Assembly (NCBI GenBank): GCA_029204225.1 | Contig: CM055108.1 | Span: 8,173,101-8,237,100, forward strand | Length of the DNA stretch: 64,000 bases | From: Diphasiastrum complanatum | Lineage: Eukaryota; Streptophyta; Lycopodiopsida; Lycopodiales; Lycopodiaceae | Direction: 5' to 3' | In this document: positions 45,348-57,480 of the stretch, one piece after another | Layout: each line of letters opens with the position of its first letter | How positions within the stretch are numbered: the stretch's first letter is position 1 | Made by a program: the position numbers and the translations under genes | Notes under the pieces: model-generated | What the model saw: the letters and a program-made list of their open reading frames with translations, nothing else | The model's database searches: none | What the model was told of the DNA's origin: nothing

Positions 45348-47319
45348 AGTAGTAGTCTAGCTTCACTAGCGGACAAATTGGATCTTCTGATCCTAGACAG
45401 AATTATCTTCTCACATGCAGGTGGAGATTTTGTCTGCGTTCGTCTTGATTGCTTACTAGCATCAGACTTCTTAGGTGTCTCTTCTCTTAGTTACACTCTA
45501 TGTATCATGTTCTGATATGTGTCGAGTATAATTCAGTAAGTACGGTCTCTCTGTGCAAATCTAAGATTAGAGTGATTAAGCATCTACAACTAACCAAAGA
45601 ATTACAAGAGTGGCAGATTAGCCAAGACCTAGGAAGTATCTATTGATGTCATGCCATCAGGTTAGATCTTTGTACTTCTGGGTACTTGTGTGATCTCTGG
45701 TGGTACTCCTTGGAGCGCGAGGATAGAACGGGTTTCGTTTCCACCATTGGTTTCGCTTACCTCGTCTGCCTTTCTCTCTTGTTGGACTGCAAAGGAATCT
45801 CATTTGTGGATCCTTCGTGTTCGCGAACCGTTTGTCTTCGTTTCCGTTGACTTTCGTGTTCGCGAAACTCTTCATGTTTCATGTCTCCAGATCTTCGAGT
45901 TCGCGAATATCTTCGTCAAGTGAAGGACTGAAAGCTAGCAAGGCTTTGTAATCAAAAACACTTTGTTTCTTCACCTTTAAGACACTAACTTATGTTTCAA
46001 GGAAAGGTCCAAAGGCTAAGGGTCCTGCAAACAACGACAATCAAAGTTTAGTTCAAGATGAAGGCAACAAACCAGCGAAATACGACAATTAAATCAATGA
46101 TCGTGACAAATGATACCCTTTTGAAGATTAAGGATGTCCTTGAAGAATTAGGACCATGACCTTATCATAAGGTCCAAAAAGTTTTTACAAAATAAAATAT
46201 GTTGGCAAGTTCAAAATTGTTCAAACAGTAATTAACCATGATCCATCAAAGATTATCAAAGACAATTTGGAGTTCTAGCTAAAATCAAGAAATTAGTAAC
46301 ATTGCTTCACAATTGAAAGAGTTTTGGAAAAAAATTGATGAATCCTTATCGATTTAGGACACTGCAAAATATATAAGTCAAAATAAAATTTTGTAGGTAA
46401 AAATGCTTATAAGACATTCAGATACCTTGGACGAAAAGAATTGTCGAGGTCGAGACAATGCGGAAGATTGAAATTTCAAAATTATCCGGAGAGGCCAAAA
46501 CTATATTCAAGTACTTTTTTTCCAAACTGAACAAAGTAATGATTTGAAATGTGCTATAAGCTTTATTGAAAGTCAGTTTTGAAGAAATTGCCCTTCTCCT
46601 AGTCGTTGGAGACGGTTACACCATGGAGTACAGGATGATTCAAAACCATCAACCTATCAATTGACACTTGTCAATTGAACCTCAAAATTTTTATCAAAAG
46701 GAGTAAATTTGAATTCCATGAAAGGGGATTCACCGGAAAACAACAAGAGGATGGTGTTTGTAAGTGAGAGGTTGGCAACTGCTCTCACTCTCTCTCTCAC
46801 GAGGTATGGGAAAGGGAGACGCATTCAGTGATGGATTCTGCAGAGAAGAAGAGAATTGTTTTGTTTTTCCGAGGTGAAGAGAGGACATTCATTTAACCTC
46901 TGAGAAATTGTTTTCATTCCTACATTTTGTGAGCAGGGAGTTGACACATTGTATGAGCAGAGCGTCCATTCATTCTGAAGAGAGTGCATTCCTACAATGA
47001 GTGGAGAAAATATTTCTACATTCAACCAGGGATTTTGTTTTTGTTTTGAGTGATCGAAGAAAGATAAATCCATGGTTGAAGAAGTTGCAGTCGAGAAGAT
47101 CCAGAAAAGAAACTATGATTCCTACATGTGCTGATTCTTGGATACTATAAGAGGTACAAAAAGGTGGCTGCCTTCTGTTGCGGGGCTCTTCATCCCTCTA
47201 TGCACCAACTCCACCACTCTATCTGTCTCTCTCTCTCTCCTCTGCGCCTATTTCTCATCCCTCCTATCTCTCATCTCTCCCACAGCCATATCTCTCTGTC
47301 TCTCTCTCAACGCAGTCAA

Positions 47320-47323
<4 letters not shown>

Positions 47324-47365
<42 letters not shown>
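47324..47365. repeat. (CT)n microsatellite
   Basis: About 42 bp of pure CT inside a wider CT-rich 47.2-47.42 kb stretch. The ORFs across it (SLSLSLS and RERERE) are repeat artefacts. Confidence 0.9.
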
Positions 47366-47368
<3 letters not shown>

Positions 47369-47867
47369 CCATCTCTCTCTGCCACTCTGTCTGTCTCTCT
47401 TCTTCCTTCAACGACATCCCCCTTCCTATATCTTCTTGTTCCCAAAAGTTTTGGTGAAAGAGACGACCGTCAAAAATACAATGGAAACCCGCATTCTGGC
47501 AACCAATTATGTGGGCTACTGAAAAAAGATGCAGAGTGACTCCAACTGTGGAAGACATGACTTTATTTGAAGGACCCTCTATTGGAGGGTTTGCGGATCT
47601 CAAGGCAACCCTAACCCTAGTTAATAAAAGAGGGATTTGGCACCCTGCGTGTGTAAGTCCAACCCAATCATCCCACAGTTATTTGATTGATTAGGTAAAA
47701 GTTAATAAAAGGACTTTAGGCCTTTTTGCGGGACTTTTAATGTCGTAGGGCCTAAATGTCAAGTTAGTGAATAAAGTTGGGTTTCCCTCCAATTTTGATG
47801 GTTCCCACACTTTTTTAAATTTGAATAAAAAGAGAGGCAAGACTGGACCAATAGGATTCAGAGGCCT

Positions 47868-48082
47868 AGAAGTAACATAACTGCATGGAAAAGTCTTATA
47901 ATCATAATGTAAATGTAGTAAAGTACAAGACAATAAAAGATAAAGTGCATACCAGTGTAAGATAGTAATGTCATGTGTAAATTTGACACATTGACAAAGC
48001 AGTATTGATGGCAAAATGTTACTAGGCAAATCTACCCAAGTATGGTTGGATATTCAAGAGGAATCCTCTCCAACACAAGAAT

Positions 48083-48131
<49 letters not shown>

Positions 48132-49128
48132 GTACCTAACAAATCTAAATAAAACTGAACATAATTGCCACAATACAGCACATACGAATCTTAAAGTCAA
48201 TCAAATTCATATAGTGTCATGTCATCATAGTCAAAAGACAACCATATTTTCTCAAGAATGATGCCATCAAATATGTCTTAATATTTTTCACTAACATTCT
48301 AGAATCGAGATAAACACTCAAAATATAATAATAGTTTTTCCCAACCAAATTTCGAACTAGTTCACCATACTAGCCAAACTTTACCCCAATCTAGCAGTGA
48401 CATAACTGCCTGAGAAGCATTTCTCAAGTCATACAACCATAATGTAGGAGGCTATATGGTTAGAAAATCACATATTTGATTTTTGTCAATGAAATTACCT
48501 TGTCCAATACAAATTATAGTGTATTAAGGGACACGATAATGAAAGACAAAGTAAGATAGTAACATCAATAGTAACTTTGAAACACTTAAAACCTAGTATT
48601 GTTGGTGAAATGTTACAAGGCAAATCTAGCAAAGTATGGTTGGATTTGAGATGAATCCTCTCCAACACATGAGTGGTCTGTGTGTTTTTGAACCTAACAA
48701 AAGTAAACAAAACTACACATTATCACGACAATACCAAACATACGAATATTAAAGATAAATTAAATTCGTATAGAATCATCATAGTCAAACATATCATATT
48801 GACCAAACCTAACAACCAGCAAAAGCTCCGAGTTGAGGAGAATATGCTCACCTACATCCACCCACAACAACAACTATGTTAGAACACGGACATTATTGTT
48901 GGAACTACAGGTGTCTACACATACTCTCAATTGTCGCAACAAGTAGTCATTGCCAAGTTAGATGACTCTAATTTTGTCCATATCATGAGTAAAAAATCGG
49001 ACATTGTTTCAGCTATACCAAAGTTACAAAATTATAAAGTTAATAGTGTATAATCAGTGCTTGAAAGTCAACAATTACAAAAGTACGACTAAAGTAGACA
49101 ATCACATCCAAACTAGTGTGTATTTGTG
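47868..49128 (+). repeat. TG-linked repeat, tandem pair 1
   Basis: Two related units of about 595 bp in tandem. The first has a long TG tract (48084-48133), the second only a short GTGTGT near 48680. Each unit has a TATGGTTGGAT...CCTCTCCAACACA module before the TG tract and ACCTAACAAATCTAAACAAA (or a close variant) after it. The pair recurs at 49.69-51.08 kb. Confidence 0.75.
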
Positions 49129-49685
49129 TATGAATTTTCTTTTTTTCATTATTTGTATGTACTGAGGTGGTGTCGGTGTGATTGTGGGACTAGTTCGAAA
49201 GTAGGCTTGGATAAACTATTTTCATATCCTAATTGTTTATCTCAATTCTAGGATGCTAAATAGAAATCTCAAGATATATTTGACATTAAGGTCTTGAGAA
49301 AATGTAAGTATCTGTTGACATTCCCGAATGGGAACACTTGTCATCAAAAAAATCTTCCATAGGGAGACTTATATTTGAAACTTATCCCCTGGGACGATTG
49401 TCTTCACATGGCTCTCCTATGTTGTTTCAAGTGTGCAGTAGGTATAACCACACTAGGTATACCACACTAGGTATACCTGTTGCATCACCTAGTGTGGTTA
49501 TCCTGTTATGTGGGACGATTAGTGAGATAACACACACACACACACACACACACACATGACTAAGTGATAATTATTTTAATTTTCTTTTGCCTAAACTTGT
49601 CGTAAAAGTGTATCTTCTTGCTAATATGATAAAGAATACTCTAAAGAACATCGTTTTTACAACTTGCCAAATTTTACACCAATCT
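49129..49685. other. Spacer between the TG-linked repeat pairs; hairpin and CA tract
   Basis: No coding signal. It contains 15-bp perfect inverted arms ATAACCACACTAGGT (49444-49458) and ACCTAGTGTGGTTAT (49487-49501), with a third partial copy of the motif in the loop. A CA tract follows at 49530-49556. Confidence 0.7.
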
Positions 49686-49980
49686 ATAAGTAACATAACT
49701 GCATGGAAAAGTCTTATAATCATAATGTAAGCAAGTTGTATGGTTATAATACCAAGTAATTGAAACTTGTCAATGAGCTAAATTTGTCCAATACCGATTA
49801 TAATGCCTCATGTAGTAAGGGATAAGACAATAAAAGATAAAAGTGCATACCAGTGTAGGATAGTAATGTCATGTGTAAATTTGACACATTGACAAACCAA
49901 TATTGATGGCGAAATGTTACCAGGCAAATCTAGCCAAGTATGGTTGGATATTTAAGAGGAATCCTCTCCAACACAAGAGT

Positions 49981-50022
<42 letters not shown>

Positions 50023-51080
50023 TACCTAACAAATCTAAACAAAACTGAACATAATCGCCACAATACAACACATATGAATCTTAAAGTCAAGCAAATTCGT
50101 ATAGTGTCATGTCATCATAGTCAAAAGACAACCATATTTTCTCAAGGATGATGCCATCAAATATGTCTTAAGATTTTTCAATAGCATTCTAGAACCAAGA
50201 TAAACACTCGAGATATAATAATAGTTTTTCCTAGCCAAATTCCAAACTAGTTCACAACACTAGCCAAACTTTACCCCAATCTAGCAATGACATAACTGCC
50301 TGAGAAGCATTTCTCAAGTCATACAACCATAATGTAGGAGGCTATATGGTTAGAAAATCACATATTTGAAACTTGCCAATGAAATTACCTTGTCCAATAT
50401 ACATTATAGTGTAGTAAGGGACACGATACTGAAAGACAAAGTACAAACCCATCTAAGATAGTAATGTCAATAGTAACTTTGAAGCACTGAAAATCCAGTA
50501 TTGTTGGTGAAATGTTACGAGGCAAATATAGCCAAGTATGGTTGGATTTTTGAGGGGAAGGTGTGTATGTTTTTTAAACTAACAAATCTAAACAAAACTG
50601 CATATTATCACCACAATACCAAACATATGAATATTAAATCAAATTCGTATAGAGTCATAACAGTCAAACATATCATATTGACCAAACCTAACAACTAGCA
50701 AAAACTCCGAGTTGGGGAGAATATGCTCACCTGCATCCATCCACAACAACAATCGTGTTAGAACAGGCACATTATTGTAGGAACTACAGGTGTCTACACA
50801 TACTCTCAGTTGTTATCCATGTCACAACAAGTAGTCATTGCCAAGTTAGGTGATTCTAATTTTGTCCATATCATGAGTAAAAAGTCGAACATTGTTTCAG
50901 CGTTACTCAAAGTTACAAAATTATAAGGTTAACAGTGTATAATCAGTGCTTGAAAGTTAACAATTACAAACGTACGACTAAAGTAGACAATTATATCTAG
51001 ACTAGTTTTAAAGTAGAGTTTAAAACTATCTGCCATTACCCTTTTCAAAATGCTTATCGAAACACCATCCCTTTTTCTAA
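49686..51080 (+). repeat. TG-linked repeat, tandem pair 2
   Basis: Same order as 47868-49128, including the TG tract (49982-50019) and the second unit with its tract reduced to GTGTGTATG. It carries about 90 bp extra near 49.73-49.82 kb compared with pair 1. Confidence 0.75.
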
Positions 51081-51681
51081 GTAACAACTTAGAAAAATGT
51101 TTATTGCACTATCAATTTCAAATTGTCAAGGCATTACCATCCACAAATAAGTATGTATAGACTTTAATGAACAGGTCTAATCCAAGTCATATAACTAAAC
51201 CCATCATACCATTTGTATTAGAAATAGTCGAAGTGTAACCAAAGGTTTAACCAAAAAGTACTACACTTCAAAGGAAACCTCGTTAATGAAAGTTAAGCAT
51301 CAACGAGTAGTAAATTCATGATCATTTCATGGCACTTCAACTCTTCATACCCGTTAGTAGCAATGACCATATTGAGGGATTAGAAGACTGTTCACACACA
51401 TTTTTTCATTGTTAACGTTCAGAGTGTTGTATGAAGTCTAATCAAAAGAACTCAAGACAGTTCATTCATTATGATCATAGTGACCAAAACAAGCAGTAAA
51501 TCATGAGAGCATTTCTTAATTAGATGTGTGTGTGTGTGTGTGTGCGTGTTTTACAAGTAGAGGTGAGGAAGTCCTCCAAATCCAAGGTCCAAATGTCCTC
51601 CAAGCAACCTGCAAGCTTCAAGATGCTCCCCAACTCCAAGCTAGGTTGCCTCCACCTGCAAGTAAGGATCTGCAAGCCTCA
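51081..51681. other. No recognised gene; short TG tract
   Basis: AT-rich DNA with a TG run at 51524-51541 and then CAAG/CTCC-rich sequence leading into the LTR of element F. Nothing coding is supported. Confidence 0.4.
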
Positions 51682-52315
51682 AGGATCTCTCCTCCATCTG
51701 TGTCCCTACTCTTTAAACAGAAAGATAGATAACAAGCTGGCCTCAAGTATTCACCACCCAACCATAGCTAGATCCAAGCTCCAAGCAAGACCTATCTAGC
51801 ACCCCCTTGCTAACCATAAACAAATCACAAGCATACCACAACACTCCATAGCATTCTCAAGATCCAAACCCTACTTATGTCCCCTACCATAAGCAAGATC
51901 CAAACCTCAAGCATACTACCACAAGAAAGCACTCTACACACTAGTAGCAACACTAGAGCATAAGCAAAGCAAACAAGAGAGATCTCTCCCTCCCAATGGG
52001 CACCCTAGTACCCTCATATAGATGGCCCATGGACCCCTCCAATGACTATGGAGTTCCATGCTCATCCAATGAGAGAGAGTGAAGCCTAGGGGAGTTAAAA
52101 AATCTCCAAGAGCCTCCATAGGCTTATGGAATGTCAAGAGACTCCTTCCATTTGTGGGAGTTGGGAACTCAATGGACACTTTAGAAGGGTGCCCTCCTAC
52201 TAGGTCCCATTGCCCAAGTTGTGCAAGTATACTTTGGTCCTAGACCAATAAAGTGATATGGTTCAAGGTTGAGGCCCAAGGTTTAGAAAAATAGTCATCC
52301 AATGACTTTCTAACA
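51682..52315 (-). repeat. Element F 3' LTR
   Basis: On the minus strand it starts TGTTAGAAAGTCATTGG at 52315 after a purine tract. The U5-side 337 bp match 55475-55812 almost perfectly (for example GATAGATAACAAGCTGGCCT). The left end is uncertain by tens of bases. Confidence 0.65.
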
Positions 52316-52825
52316 CCTCTCTAGGTTCCATACCTCCATCCAAGGCATAGACACCTACCTACTCTTAACCAAGGACACGAGTACCTTAATCTAAGGCACC
52401 TACCCTTAATACTAAGGATATCCCTTATCCAAGGGGCACGTAACTCCATACCTCCAACTAAGGTATAGTCACTTGTCTGCCCTTGAGTGTTCCGGGATAG
52501 CATTTCGTCAATTCCAGATAAGGCCAAAAAGTTCTCGTGTATTCTATGCACACACATTTGTAAACGGATCCAAAATGACTCATAGACGTTGTGACTTATA
52601 AGCTGTTAGAAATCAATGATAAACCTCATTGTTACTGTTTACGATGCACATTAATGCTCACAGCTGTGACCGGCTATCAATAGCTGTAGGCAAGTCTATT
52701 AGTCTACTCGTAGGTTTTCTCTCTCTATCAGGGTTCAGGGTTGATTTGTACATTTTACATTCTGTACGTTTTTGTGTGACAGTGTGACAGTGCGTGTTCT
52801 TCTTCTGCCTTCTTGTAGTGATTGC
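52316..52825. other. 3' internal remainder of element F
   Basis: No recognisable chromodomain or ORF. Contains short imperfect repeats of the type TACCTCCAnCnAAGGnATAG near 52.33 and 52.45 kb and low-complexity pyrimidine-rich sequence near 52.72 kb. Confidence 0.4.
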
Positions 52826-54840
52826 TTATCCACTTGTGGACTCATCACGAAGAAGCTCCACTAGATCTTCCACAAGGACCAGGGTTTCCCCAACCCCCAA
52901 CGAGGGTTTCAACTTACTAACGTGGAAAACAAGATGAATTCCAACGTTAGTTGAAAGGTCTAGTTTGTATGCAACCTTGTTTATCACTTGGATATCCTTA
53001 AAAGGACCGCAATACCTAGGCGCCAATTTTGCACCCTTACCAGTTTTCTAGCCCCTAGAGTGATTAGGGACCCTCAAAAACACCCAGTCATTGACCATGA
53101 ATACCTTGTGCTTCCGAAATAGATCAGCATAGTGCCTTGCCCTATCTTAGGCACTACTTATGCTATCTTTAACCTGCTGTAACATTTCTTGCATATCCGT
53201 AAGGAAATCAGCTGCGGATTGCACCCGTAGGTTTTCATGCCAATACTAATTGGTGATCGAGGTTGAAAACCATAAATGAGGATGCTAGGGCTGAATTCGG
53301 TCGCTAGATGTTTTGCACCGTTATATGCAAATTCCACTAGTGGAAGGTACTGCTCTCAATCAGACTACCGATGGCCCACATATGCTTCAAGCATATCCTC
53401 CATCGTCTGATTGGTCATTTTTGTTTGACCATCTGATTCCGAATGATCTGTAGAACTCATACTTAATGTTGTTTCCAACTTTTCAAATACTGCTTGCCAA
53501 AAATTCCTAGTGAATTTTGGGTCACGGTCACTGACAAAATCGCAAGGCAGCCCGTATAGTCAAAAAAGCTTCTCAACAAACAGTTGAGCTAGTTCTAAAG
53601 CTTTAACAGTAGTTTTCGTTGGGATTTATGTCGGTTTTCCTCTAATAGTTGGATTTTCCATGCCAATTTTTAGAATTTTGCAAAAGTCAAACTCAAGATT
53701 AGCTTGATTTTCCATGCAAAAATATCGGCTAACACTATAATAAAATATGTGTGAATGTACTGAAAGATTTTTGTGAGTAAATCTATTTTAAGTAGCGTAC
53801 AAGCCTAGAAAGAATAGTCTGAGGGTTGATCGACTATGTACTAGGCATTTGCATAAAAACATCTGAATCTCATCACCCCCTTTGGTTGTTGTTGTCTACA
53901 ATGTCTATGCTCAATTATATAAATTATCAATCAAGCTCAATCAGTCAATAATAGATATTGCTAAGTGTTCTTAAATAAAGATTAGAAAAGCTGCTAAACG
54001 GAGCATACAATACAATTAGCATGTAGACTATAGAAGTCGAACATATTTGTGGTCATGAAAGGCCGACAAAGAGTTGACTGTACTTAGAGGCTATCAAAAC
54101 TATTCTCCTAACTCATACGAAGTCTTAGGATCATACATATACAAATCTAGTGTATGTGCCACAATTCACTACGCTATGGATTGAGGATTGCAATTACTTC
54201 TTTCTAAACCTTGGTTGACCTTTGCTTTGTCGTGAATTATACTCTTCATAACATTTATATAGTTCTAAATTATAGGCACTAATTCAAAGTTTCCTACATT
54301 CTTTCTAGGTTTGATTAATTATACTCAAGTTTTAATTGCATTGTGCATAGTGCAATTATTTTTTTCTAGATTTTATTGATCCTTTGCTTTGTGTTAAAAT
54401 ATATTTCTTTAGAAGACTTACAAAGTGTTTTTTAGGCACTAGCTTGTGTTTTATTACATTCTATGTAGGTCTTGTGATCTAGGTATGATCAATCCTTCTC
54501 AAGTTTCAATCATCTTGTGAACTATTTTGAAAGATCACAAAAATTTCTTTCTAGATCTTGGTTGATCGATATTTGAATTGCAAAAAAATATATTAGTTAG
54601 AACACTTATATATACTTGTATATCAAGTTGTATTGCATTATATGTATGTTTGATCTAGGGTTGATCAATTCTTGGGCAATCGTGGCCCTTCCCCGTACGT
54701 GGAAGCCCAACCACAAAATCCATAGATATACTTTCTCACTTTCCAGTAGGAATATCTAAAGGATGTAATAGGCCACTAGCTTTTAGCCTCTCTGCTTTAT
54801 TTAACTGGCACTTGGTACATTTAAGTACATAAGCCTCAAT
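52826..54840 (-). pseudogene. Element F integrase, split by an insertion
   Basis: Minus order: zinc-binding end with CTKCQLNKAERLKASGLL and MDFVVGLPRTGKGHD (first catalytic Asp) at 54.83-54.68 kb; a 1.0 kb non-coding insertion; then TTVKALELAQLFVEKLF, SDRDPKFTRNFWQAVF (second Asp), SESDGQTKMTNQTMEDML (third acidic residue zone) and LPLVEFAYNGA at 53.62-53.33 kb. The C-terminal SH3-like piece APRYCGPFKDIQVINKVAYK with HLVFHVSKLKP ends at 52.83 kb. Several in-frame stops are present. The enzyme would have joined element cDNA to host DNA; this copy cannot. Confidence 0.8.
53630..54665. repeat. AT-rich insertion in element F integrase with ~160-180-bp tandem repeats
   Basis: Interrupts the integrase reading between its first and second catalytic Asp regions. 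The right part consists of three degenerate tandem units starting near 54191, 54353 and 54535, each with TTCTTTCTAGA-like then TTGGTTGATC-like sequence and later TTACATTCT or TGCATTATATG plus GGTTTGAT or GGTATGAT. No clear TIR or target duplication was found. Confidence 0.55.
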
Positions 54841-55408
54841 CCATCAATAAACATTAACAATTGTACCTTAGGTGGAATATCACTATAAAGTGGATTCAGG
54901 TACTCATGAAAATCTTGAATAAATTGTTCCAAACCTTTATTCATGGTTAGATGACTCAACTTTTGGAAGTGTTCATAGTCATCTAAAAGTGGTAGAAAAT
55001 AATCCCTAAAAAAATTACAAAAATCATCCCATGTACAAGGTTGATTGCCCTTTGCAACTAAGTCATCCCACCAAACTAAGGCTCTTCCTTCAAGGAACAT
55101 GGTGACAGTGGATAACTTTTCAGATTCAAGAGATTGGTTCATGGCAAAGTATTTGTTCCAAACATTTAGCCAAGAAATTACCACTTGTAAGTTCCTATCT
55201 TTCTTCTCTCCCTTAAACACTTTTACGGGAGGTGAAACTACATGCTTCTTCTGATTGGCTAACCTAGACTCTAAGTCTTGGTTTCTTTGATTAGTTTCAA
55301 GAAGCTGCTTATTAGTGGCTTGAATTTGTTGGTATAAAAGTTCAAGACTTGTGCCACATTGGATGGGTTTGATAGATCAAATGTTGGGTTTTCATTGGTT
55401 TGATCCAT
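54835..55408 (-). pseudogene. Element F gag (retrotransposon gag domain)
   Basis: Starts MDQTNENPTFDLSNPSNV at 55408, with a frameshift near 55.33 kb. A coiled-coil-like LLETNQRNQDLESRLANQ follows, then VFKGEKKDRNLQVVISWL, FLEGRALVWWDDLVAKG and WDDFCNFFRDYFLP, the classic gypsy gag core. KLSHLTMNKGLEQFIQDFHEY and MFIDGL complete it. After MFIDGL the sequence jumps straight to integrase, so the gag C-terminus is lost with protease and RT. A packaging-competent gag was therefore once present. Confidence 0.8.
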
Positions 55409-55812
55409 TGGGGTTGCTTGTGTGTGTTTTCCTATTATGCAAATACAACAACAAGTGCTCAAATTAGAATGATAGAAATCTCTCCTCCACTTGTGTCCCT
55501 ACTCTTTAAACAGAAAGATAGATAACAAGCTGGCCTCAAGTATTCACCACCCAATCATAGCTAGATCCAAGCTCCAAGCAAGACCTATCTAGCACCCCCT
55601 TGCTAACCATAAACAAATCACAAGCATACCACAACACTCCATAGCATTCTCAAGATCCAAACCCTACTTATGTCCCATACCATAAGCAAGATCCAAACCT
55701 CAAGCATACTACCACAAGAAAGCACTCTACACACTAGTAGCAACACTAGAGCATAAGCAAAGCAAACAACAGAGATCTCTCTCTCCCAATGGGCACCCTA
55801 CTACCCTCATAC

Positions 55813-56599
55813 CTCTCAATCAGAGCTAAGCAAACAAAGAATAGAGAAAACCATCACATCAGTGCTGAAAAGAACCAAAGATGGCAAATAACCATGAGTC
55901 ACCACAAAATGAAGGCCAAAGGGAGTAGGTCTCATTATTGAGCTCATAAAGAGGAGATGGAGCTCCAAGTTCGCTAATTATCATAAAGATAGAGCTCCAA
56001 GTTCACTCATTATCATAGAGATGGGATACAAAAGAACCATAAAGAGGAGATGGAGCTCCAAGTTCACTCAAATGCAAACATTGAACCAAAAGATCCTCGA
56101 AAATAATGTCCAATGCCTAACTAAGCATTGTTGGAAAAAAGAAACAAGGTCGACACAAACAAAAACTACAGTTGGTAGATGCAAATGTTGAGCTCTACAG
56201 AATGATCCTTCTTCAATGCATGACTACGCCTATCAAATTCAAACCATATTATGGCAACAAGAGTCTCATTTGATTCTAATTTTGAAATCATCAAGATCTA
56301 TGAGATTGATTACATAGACAAAAATAAAATAGAGTAGAAGTATTGATATACATAAGTGTTTGATAGATCAGACAAAACTATAAGAGAACGAAAGAAGATA
56401 ATAGTTGATCAGAAAAGCATACATTTATTCTAACATGATACTAAAAGCAATAAGACTATAGGATTGTATTCAGTAAGTAGATGTACAAATCACATGATAT
56501 ACAAGCACAAGACTATAGCTGATGCAACCGCATATTTGAAACAACTATGAATATTGATTGTCTCTGTCTGACACACTTCCACTAATAGTAGTTCAATGT
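55813..56599. other. No recognised gene; short tandem modules
   Basis: At 55.94-56.08 kb a module like AGAGGAGATGGAGCTCCAAG followed by TTCACTCATTAT repeats about four times with indels. The rest is AT-rich without coding signal. Confidence 0.5.
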
Positions 56600-57466
56600 T
56601 GCTAACAATACTCTAAGATAAATGAGTTCTATCTCCTCATCTATGTTGTTATTGAATATCTAGTTAGAGAAAATGACAAGCTATTTATACTAGTTAGGAA
56701 TGTCGAATAGCCTTATCCAAATGATGGTTTAGGATAGTCGTTTAGCCAAGTCACAATTGGCACTTGAGTTGTAGATCGCAATTGGCACTTAGCCATATTG
56801 TGTTGTCAATTATCCAGTAGGAACTCGTAATCGTAAGATTCCGTAAACAGTCGTAATGAGTAAAGGTTCGTAAGCAAGCATAAAAGCCTATAACATAAGA
56901 GCCCATAAAGACCATGGCTCGTTAGTAAGTAGATGTAAGAGCCCGTAAGTAGACGAGAAATTTCATGAGCTTCTAGCTACACGTGAGAGGTAGTAAGTAG
57001 ACTATAAACCTTCGACAAAAAGTATTCGTGTAATGAATGCTAGGAAAATCCTTAAGATGAAGATAGGAAAACACAACATGAGACCTATAGCAGCAAAATC
57101 TAGATCAATTCTGGATCTAGCCCCCGAGCCATGTGAATACTAGAGGAGAAGAGAGCAGTTGGTAACCTAAACCATAGTTGTCAACGAGCAAGTCTCCCCC
57201 AATATATAGAGGGTATAGTCCTATACATGACCTCATGCAATCCCCATGCAGTACAACTATAAATAGGTCACAGTTCCCATATAGTTCTCATGAATATAAT
57301 TGTCACATGTACATGTACTAGAGTGTCTGGGTCCTCTCAAGGTCATTAGTTACAAATTGGCCATCACATGGCATTAAATCGAGGCGTAACCAACAATCTC
57401 AAATACTGGATGCCGGTTTACCATATTACGACTATTCCATAACCTTAGCTAAATATGGCTGCAACA
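56600..57466 (-). mobile_element. Gypsy-type LTR end (minus strand), rest of element absent
   Basis: Minus-strand TAAGGGGGGGAGAA, a strong polypurine tract (57467-57480), immediately precedes TGTTGCAGCCATATTTAGC at 57466. A CTATATATTGG box lies about 250 nt downstream (near 57213) and a second TATA-like site on the plus strand (CTATAAATAGG) near 57258. The left end near 56.6 kb is a guess. The part at 56.83-57.02 kb is rich in GTAAG/CGTAA motifs. No internal coding sequence is attached, so this is a solo or truncated 3' LTR. Confidence 0.45.
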
Positions 57467-57480
57467 TTCTCCCCCCCTTA

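Larger units (their letters stand above)
43741..47867. other. No recognised gene; microsatellites, TG-linked repeat copy and small hairpins
   Basis: Holds a TG tract with a repeat copy (43923-44460), AT-rich DNA to 44.94 kb, a less AT-rich block at 44.95-45.93 kb with several perfect short inverted repeats, and a CT tract (47324-47365). TGTTGAGAATCGTGCG at 44951 looks like an LTR start, but no partner end, PBS or coding sequence was found. TTCGCGAA occurs three times at 45.80-45.91 kb. At 47.6 kb AACCCTAACCCTAG is a short telo-box-like motif. Confidence 0.4.
51682..55812 (-). mobile_element. Element F: Ty3/gypsy LTR retrotransposon with gag fused to integrase, pol core deleted
   Basis: A direct repeat of about 335 bp (51682-52018 and 55475-55812) marks the LTRs. 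The full left LTR probably extends to 52315, where minus-strand GGAACCTAGAGAGG (purine tract) precedes TGTTAGAAAG. Minus-strand internal order: gag (55408-54835), the integrase zinc-binding domain (54.83-54.68 kb), an inserted AT-rich block (53.63-54.67 kb), integrase core and C-terminal domain (53.62-52.83 kb). Protease, RT and RNase H are absent. The right LTR lacks its U3 half. Confidence 0.75.

Noticed and set aside
47128-47603. SLSLSL and RERERE ORFs near the CT tract
   Set aside because: Translation of a pure dinucleotide repeat.
47605-47620. Telomeric repeat
   Set aside because: Only two units (CCCTAACCCTA); at most a telo-box, not an interstitial telomere array.
52603-52825. Solo LTR starting TGTTAGAAATC
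   Set aside because: No convincing CA end with matching target duplication, PBS or purine tract; probably part of element F's 3' internal region.
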